Assembly: GCF_002557795.1 (NCBI RefSeq)
Contig: NZ_CP023777.1
Location: forward strand, 62,001-126,000
Direction of reading: 5' to 3'
DNA length: 64,000 bases
From: Chitinophaga caeni
Lineage (GTDB): Bacteria; Bacteroidota; Bacteroidia; Chitinophagales; Chitinophagaceae
In this document: positions 63,291-64,000 of the stretch, piece after piece
How positions within the stretch are numbered: the first letter of the stretch is position 1
Layout: each line of letters starts with the position of its first letter
Notes under the pieces: generated by a model
What the model was told of the DNA's origin: nothing
The model's input: only the letters and a program-made list of their open reading frames with translations
The model's database searches: none
Made by a program: the position numbers and the translations under genes

Positions 63291-63794
63291 TTGCACCAGG
63301 AAAATGCACATATTAGCGAGCACGAGCTTTTGCAATTGTTGATAGCTGGTAACCCGCTTGCTAAAAAGCTGTTGTATGAAAGGTACGCAGCTCCATTGTA
63401 CGGGATCATGTTACAAATAGTAGGAGATCCGGTGAAAGCCAATGATCTAATAATAAAATTGTTCTCCTATTGCTTCCAAAATGCATCGGCATATTCAACA
63501 TCGGGTTATCATAACCTATTTACGTGGCTGTTTAAAAAGGCAAGAGAGTATGCAGTGGAATCATCACTGCCCATAACTAGTAATCATAATGACACCTCGC
63601 TTGTTAAAAGGAGTAATAGTTCATTCCAAGTATTTGCAGATACGTTAGCGGCTGATGAACAGCTGGTATTTCGTTTGAGCTTTTTCAACGGATTATCCCG
63701 GGCGGCCATCGGCAGGCTATTAGCCAAAGATGAGGAAGAGATTAATTTATTACTTAAGCAAGCTATGGTGGCTTTTAGAAAATTTTTACATTAA
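63291..63794 (+). CDS. ECF-type sigma-70 factor
   Basis: The 167-residue protein has a region 2-like part (AGNPLAKKLLYERYAAPLYG, ANDLIIKLFSYCFQNA, NLFTWLFKKAREYAVES) and a region 4-like end (LAADEQLVFRLSFFNGLSRA, AIGRLLAKDEEEINLLLKQA). The helix-turn-helix is weak compared with well-studied ECF factors. No in-frame ATG is available; TTG at 63291 is the first start-like codon, while an ATG at 63269 opens a different frame for 15 codons, so the true start is uncertain. The gene that begins 3 bases after its stop looks like an anti-sigma factor. Confidence 0.7.
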   Translation: MHQENAHISEHELLQLLIAGNPLAKKLLYERYAAPLYGIMLQIVGDPVKANDLIIKLFSYCFQNASAYSTSGYHNLFTWLFKKAREYAVESSLPITSNHNDTSLVKRSNSSFQVFADTLAADEQLVFRLSFFNGLSRAAIGRLLAKDEEEINLLLKQAMVAFRKFLH

Positions 63795-63797
63795 ACA

Positions 63798-64000
63798 GTG
63801 GACCTGAAAGATTACATATCAAGCGGTATCATTGAAAGTTACGTACTGGGTTTAGCAACTCCCGATGAAGAAAAGGAGTTGGATCAAATGCGTAGGCTCT
63901 TCCCGGAACTCAACACCGAGATTCAGTCGGTTGAAAAGAAGGTGGAATCCTTAGCCTTCGCGGAAGCAGTAATGCCGCCCGCGCAGACCCGCAATGAAAT
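63798..64000 (+). CDS. N-terminal part of an anti-sigma factor (runs off the window)
   Basis: From a GTG at 63798 the frame stays open to the window edge, giving 67 residues: DLKDYISSGIIESYVLGLAT, PDEEKELDQMRRLFPELNTE, IQSVEKKVESLAF. The pattern (short helix, ExYVLGxxxxxExxxxE) is the N-terminal zinc-less anti-sigma domain of RskA-like proteins in Bacteroidota, which bind the sigma factor. It follows the sigma gene by 3 bases, as usual for such pairs. Confidence 0.75.
   Translation, partial: MDLKDYISSGIIESYVLGLATPDEEKELDQMRRLFPELNTEIQSVEKKVESLAFAEAVMPPAQTRNE

Noticed and set aside
63178..63309. 44-residue N-terminal extension of the RsmB-like protein
   Set aside because: It overlaps the promoter box at 63183-63190 and the neighbouring sigma gene and does not look like the family.

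Overview
The window looks like a chromosome segment of a Bacteroidota bacterium, most likely a Chitinophaga-like member of the Chitinophagaceae. The signs are RHS proteins of the HYYPFG / YDYGAR / DPQIGRW type, a secreted protein with a gliding-motility (type IX secretion, CHU_C) tail, LytS/LytTR pairs, TAnnTTTG-like promoter boxes, and a HYC_CC_PP family metal-locus protein. Functions are inferred from motifs in the sequence; no database search was run.

Bases 1-17,440 are an accessory region next to a tRNA-Asp gene. It is a reservoir of RHS C-terminal tips read leftwards on the minus strand, away from the 3' end of the tRNA. Each cassette has part of a conserved RHS core, a different toxin tip, and one small partner gene. 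Tips I can read are a JAB/JAMM metallopeptidase, a probable permuted papain-fold enzyme, a NucA/NucB DNase, a broken zincin, a broken toxin-33-like tip and one unrecognised tip. Partners include SMI1/KNR4 (SUKH), DUF4279, secreted or lipid-anchored proteins, a membrane protein, and a homologue of Nin/ComJ, the inhibitor of the DNase NucA. Three cassettes begin with the same chimeric junction, an antiparallel LytTR-domain fragment fused to the RHS core. Four solitary IS256-type ends, a complete IS256-family element with an 8-bp target duplication, and a 0.27-kb direct repeat next to the tRNA show how mobile the region is.

Bases 17,650-28,921 are mostly housekeeping: accA, dapA, map, an outer-membrane beta-barrel receptor, a LytS/LytTR two-component pair, a phytase-esterase-like lipoprotein and a large zinc metalloprotease. 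Bases 29,006-36,976 hold a leftward heavy-metal (Cu/Ag-type) RND efflux operon with two consecutive membrane-fusion proteins, a TolC protein, a CusA-type pump split into two ORFs, a His-rich DUF3347 lipoprotein and a HYC_CC_PP protein. A CopA-type ATPase lies further on (44,361-46,829). Between them are a type IX secreted Ig-repeat protein, a 216-bp MITE-like element, poxB, an AAC(3)-I-like acetyltransferase and an S41 peptidase.

Bases 47,044-60,371 are a uronate/pectin catabolism locus: LacI regulator, kduD, GH105-DUF4861 hydrolase, kduI, uxaA, exuT-like transporter, eda, kdgK, uxaC and uxaB. Unsaturated uronates (through KduI/KduD) and galacturonate (through UxaC/UxaB/UxaA) converge on 2-keto-3-deoxygluconate, which KdgK and Eda turn into pyruvate and glyceraldehyde 3-phosphate. 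Two copies of a LacI-type palindrome mark the shared kduI/uxaA promoter region and the exuT upstream region; the second lies inside the end of eda. The window ends with mnmA, an RsmB-like rRNA methyltransferase, an ECF-type sigma factor and the start of its likely anti-sigma factor.
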